Source: Peribacillus sp044761985 (GTDB taxonomy: Bacteria > Bacillota > Bacilli > Bacillales > DSM-1321). Taken from it: DNA of 64,000 nucleotides. Made by a program: the position numbers and the translations under genes. Under the pieces are notes generated by a model. That model did not search any database. It was not told the origin of the DNA and saw only the letters and a program-made list of their open reading frames with translations. The stretch spans positions 124,001 to 188,000 of the forward strand of contig NZ_JBIWDK010000006.1 in NCBI RefSeq assembly GCF_044761985.1. Reading direction: 5' to 3'. Positions 61,146 to 64,000 of this stretch are shown here, in pieces; position 1 is the first letter of the stretch; every line of letters begins with the position of its first letter.

Positions 61146-62459
61146 TTAAGTTAATGATGTCCTATTTTGAAGTTCCGGATTTCCACTGGATTCTTCCACT
61201 TTTTGTGTTTCGTCATCTAGATAATCCAAACGACGATTTTTGGTTTCTGGGAATACCCAAGCCCAAATAGCTAATAGGAAGAATAAACCGGCCCCGCCTA
61301 AGATAATTGGTTCATACCCATACACAGGGAATATAGCTACTGTGATTAAGGGGGGTATCGCTGAAAGTCCGCGTCCAATTTGTAAAGCCCATGAAATACC
61401 TGTAGCCCGAACATCTGTAGGGAAGATTTCGCTAAATAATGACCCAAATACAGATGCTCCATTTGAACCAAAGTATAAAAAGAAAATAGGAACTAAAATC
61501 CATAGTGAGTTAATTAAACTAGACCATGTAAAGTAAAGGGCGATACCACCAAGAGCTGCAACAAGGCCAAGGTAACTTAAAGTTATTTTTCTTCCCCATT
61601 TGTCCGCTGTATAACCGGCAATAAATGATCCAACTAGACCTGCGAATGCAGTAAAGAATAGCCACCATCCCGCCGCACCCATTTCAAATCCTTCGTATTT
61701 TACTAAATACGTTGGAAGAAAATTTGTAATTCCATAGTAAGCGAAATATTGTAATACTGCAGCAATTAAAGCAATTGTGAATGGTTTCCAGAAGCGTCTT
61801 AAACCGTACTTTTTACGCCAATCGACTTTTTCACTAGCTTTTTGTTTATTTTTCACTTCTTCCTCCCAAACTTTTGATTCTTCTACATCTTTTCTGAGCC
61901 AAAGAGCAAATAAAACTGGAAGAGCAGAGATAATGAATGTCCAACGCCATCCGATTAAGGGGAGTACAAATCCACCCATAGTTGCTCCCAAGAAAATCCC
62001 CAAATAGGCGCCACCATATAGCATACTACTCCAAAATCCACGTTGTTTAGAAGGAACTGATTCGCTTACGAGTGCCTGAGCTGCACCGTATTCACCTCCT
62101 AAACCAAACCCAGCGATAGCAGTCCAAACAATTAGCCACTCATAATTGAATGTAAATCCACGCATTAACGTGGCTATACAGAAAATAACTAATGTTGCGA
62201 TTAAAATCTTCTTACGCCCTACTCGATCTCCTAAATAACCAAAAAAAACACCACCAATCGCTAGGAAAGCAAGTTGAACTGAAAAAACTGACGCTATTTG
62301 TCCAGTAGTTAGCTGTAAAGCAGTTGCCATAGGAATTACAAGGAAACTTAACACAAACACTTCATAATAATCAAAAACCCAGCCAATATAAGCACCAAAA
62401 AAAATTTTATATTTTCCTTTATCCATTTTTTCATTATGTGGTTGAACGTTACTCGTCAT
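61146..62459 (-). CDS. MFS transporter (aromatic acid/metabolite:H+ symporter type)
   Basis: A 437-residue 12-helix transporter. The loop 2-3 motif GYLGDRVGRKKIL and its second-half partner GYTADKWGRKITL are present, as are FGLGGEYGAAQALVSESVP and GWRWTFIISALPVL, typical of the AAHS/sugar-porter side of the MFS. It should import an organic acid. The start ATG at 62459 follows GGGGGGAC; a TTG two codons upstream is possible. Third gene of the minus-strand operon with the SDR and FAD enzyme. Confidence 0.9.
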   Translation of the reverse strand: MTSNVQPHNEKMDKGKYKIFFGAYIGWVFDYYEVFVLSFLVIPMATALQLTTGQIASVFSVQLAFLAIGGVFFGYLGDRVGRKKILIATLVIFCIATLMRGFTFNYEWLIVWTAIAGFGLGGEYGAAQALVSESVPSKQRGFWSSMLYGGAYLGIFLGATMGGFVLPLIGWRWTFIISALPVLFALWLRKDVEESKVWEEEVKNKQKASEKVDWRKKYGLRRFWKPFTIALIAAVLQYFAYYGITNFLPTYLVKYEGFEMGAAGWWLFFTAFAGLVGSFIAGYTADKWGRKITLSYLGLVAALGGIALYFTWSSLINSLWILVPIFFLYFGSNGASVFGSLFSEIFPTDVRATGISWALQIGRGLSAIPPLITVAIFPVYGYEPIILGGAGLFFLLAIWAWVFPETKNRRLDYLDDETQKVEESSGNPELQNRTSLT

Positions 62460-62535
62460 AAACAAGTCCCCCCTGATTGATTATTAGAAAGTGTATACAC
62501 TCTTTAGCAGTTCGACTAAAGAGCGTAAAGTTTTC

Positions 62536-63264
62536 TCATGTATTTACTGGTCTTCCAATTCCAAACGCTTCAATAGCTGTTGCTGTAACAGCTTTGGTTT
62601 TTTCAAGGCATAAATCAACAATGATTTCAGCAATATCAATAGGGTGTAACCAATTATCTTTATTAACAGTAGGCGCTAAGTCTTCCATCATTTTTGTGGC
62701 TACGGGTCCAGGGCATACGGCATTTACACGGATGTTAAAGGGCTTGAACTCTTCTCCTAATGCCTTGGTGAAACCGATAACCGCATGTTTTGCTGTAATG
62801 TAGGCACTACGATCCGGTCCGCCTTTTAATCCCCATATAGAGGAAATGTTTATAATAATACCTTCAAGTTGTTTAATCATGTTTGGAACTACTGCACGAG
62901 TCGCTAAATACATACCTCTAACATTTAAATCTTGCATGCTATCCCATTCTTCAATGCTAGTTTCTAAGAAAGGTTTGATAACCATAGATCCAGCATTATT
63001 AATTAGAATATCAACATGCCCCAGATCAGTCTCAATTTGTTTAAACGTTTGTTCGATGGTATCTCGTGAGGTTAAGTCACAAAAATAGGCCTTAGCATTG
63101 CCTCCATTAGAAATTATTTGGGTAACTGTATTGTTAATCTCTTCTTGATCATTTGATAAAACAGCTAGTGTGGCTCCCAATTGCGCTAATAGAATACTTG
63201 TTTCTTTACCAATACCTCGACCACCGCCAGTTACAACGGCAACTTTTCCTGTTAAAGTTGACAT
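62536..63264 (-). CDS. SDR-family oxidoreductase
   Basis: A 242-residue short-chain dehydrogenase with TGGGRGIG (12-19), NNAG (89-92) and catalytic Ser142, Tyr155 and Lys159 (YITAK). It has a FabG-like core but a shortened C-terminal region without the usual GGxx end. It follows the FAD-dependent dehydrogenase gene by 13 bp and precedes the MFS gene. The substrate is not apparent; it probably acts on the compound carried by the MFS protein. The ATG at 63264 follows AAGGGGGAAGATAGA. Confidence 0.88.
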   Translation of the reverse strand: MSTLTGKVAVVTGGGRGIGKETSILLAQLGATLAVLSNDQEEINNTVTQIISNGGNAKAYFCDLTSRDTIEQTFKQIETDLGHVDILINNAGSMVIKPFLETSIEEWDSMQDLNVRGMYLATRAVVPNMIKQLEGIIINISSIWGLKGGPDRSAYITAKHAVIGFTKALGEEFKPFNIRVNAVCPGPVATKMMEDLAPTVNKDNWLHPIDIAEIIVDLCLEKTKAVTATAIEAFGIGRPVNT

Positions 63265-63277
63265 TCTATCTTCCCCC

Positions 63278-64000
63278 TTATACTTTTACACCTAAAGTAT
63301 CTATCACATAAGATGAAGCATGAGTACCTGCACGTTTTCCATAAACTAACCCACGTAATACAGATGTTCCACCAGGATATTTTCCATAGTAAAGACCTGC
63401 TGTTTCGCCGGCAGCATACAATCCAGGAATTGACTCATCATCGTTTGAATAGACAGCACCATCAGTATTTGTCGCAAGACCGCCATTAGTAAATACATTT
63501 GAGCAAGCAATAGGATACGCAATAAAGGGTCCCGTTGTAATTGGTATAGCCCAATTTGATTTTTCAGGTGTAATACCAATCGCCTTCTTGCCATCTTTCT
63601 GAAGAGGATCAAAAATCCCGTCTTGTACAGCCATATTAAATTCTTGAACTGTTTCCTCTAGATTTTCAGCAGAAATATTAAGTAATTCAGCTAATTCACT
63701 TAAAGTATTAGCTACAATTGCAGGTTTATCTGTTTCTAGAGCTTGTTCATAATTTGGAATATCATACATAGTTTGATCACTAATCATATAGGCAACATGT
63801 CCAGGTAAATCATAGAAAATCTTTCTAGCGACTTCTTCGTAATATTCATCAATAGTTGTTTTCCCTTCGTCAAGGAAGCGCTTACCATTTTGATCTACTA
63901 AAATAGCGTAGGGGAAGAGCATTACAGCAGCTTCTTCTCGTTTACTTCGAGGATCTACCGGTTCAGCATGGAAAGAATCAAACTGTCCCGCGCTTTTTGC
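63278..64000 (-). CDS. FAD-dependent dehydrogenase, fumarate reductase-like (cut by window edge)
   Basis: The C-terminal 240 residues of a flavoprotein of the FAD_binding_2 family (fumarate reductase, tricarballylate and 3-ketosteroid dehydrogenases). Visible: DSFHAEPVDPRSKREEA, PYAILVDQNGKRFLDEG, a cap-domain region, then IAYPIACSNVFTNGGLATN and the FAD-binding end GLYAAGETAGLYYGKYPGG plus SVLRGLVYGKRAG. The N-terminal FAD motif lies beyond base 64000. TcuA-like (tricarballylate) is a reasonable guess, given an MFS partner, but not certain. First visible gene of the minus-strand operon. Confidence 0.85.
   Translation of the reverse strand, partial: AKSAGQFDSFHAEPVDPRSKREEAAVMLFPYAILVDQNGKRFLDEGKTTIDEYYEEVARKIFYDLPGHVAYMISDQTMYDIPNYEQALETDKPAIVANTLSELAELLNISAENLEETVQEFNMAVQDGIFDPLQKDGKKAIGITPEKSNWAIPITTGPFIAYPIACSNVFTNGGLATNTDGAVYSNDDESIPGLYAAGETAGLYYGKYPGGTSVLRGLVYGKRAGTHASSYVIDTLGVKV

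Overview
The window reads as chromosomal DNA of an endospore-forming, low-GC member of the Bacillaceae. Three small acid-soluble spore protein genes (sspN, sspO, sspP), a Spo0E-like phosphatase and a B. subtilis yne-type neighbourhood (parE-parC, plsY, YneT/R/Q/P/N-like proteins, aconitase) all point that way. A Peribacillus (former Bacillus simplex group) source is my inference, not proven here.

Layout. 1-3.7 kb: minus-strand operon of two acyl-CoA dehydrogenases, a FabG-type reductase and a MaoC-type dehydratase (cut by the window edge), behind a sigma-54 (-24/-12) promoter. 4-18 kb: conserved core (parC, parE, CoA-binding protein, plsY, nudix, YneR/Q/P, sspN, FbpB-like, thioredoxin-like protein, aconitase with a CcpC-type operator, sspO, sspP). 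18-28 kb: a probable HxlR regulon in which one conserved promoter block recurs in front of a DUF4242 gene, an acyl-CoA-dehydrogenase-like gene and an SsuABC/TauABC-type ABC transporter; embedded in it are an AraC regulator, a copper amine oxidase and a Met/His-rich membrane protein. 28-34 kb: siderophore uptake (binding protein, two permeases, ATPase) with a Fur box and a co-transcribed ABC exporter. 34 kb: an IS200-type element whose transposase has a nonsense codon.

34.6-43.7 kb: the most striking block, a minus-strand cluster encoding a CoA ligase, acyl-CoA dehydrogenases, a BadH-like dehydrogenase, a BadI/MenB-like ring hydrolase and hydratase-fold proteins, with a sigma-54 enhancer-binding activator and a near-consensus sigma-54 promoter. 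It looks like a cyclohexanecarboxylate-type (alicyclic acid) catabolic operon. Its promoter type and one dehydrogenase paralogue are shared with the operon at 1-3.7 kb, so the two probably form one regulon. A MITE-like insertion lies between the activator and the operon promoter.

44-49.5 kb: a decayed surface-sugar island (glycosyltransferases, manC, broken gmd and rmd with a small inversion, remnant of a possible exosporium protein). 49.6-52.5 kb: cold-shock protein, HU, Spo0E-like protein, CobQ fragment, SRAP protein. 52.5-54.9 kb: gamma-glutamyltransferase with an unusual leader containing a tiny ORF. 54.9-60.8 kb: TAXI-TRAP transporter operon, LysR regulator lacking a normal start codon, DapB-fold dehydrogenase. 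61-64 kb: MFS transporter, SDR and an FAD-dependent dehydrogenase (cut by the window edge). I saw no rRNA, tRNA or CRISPR array.
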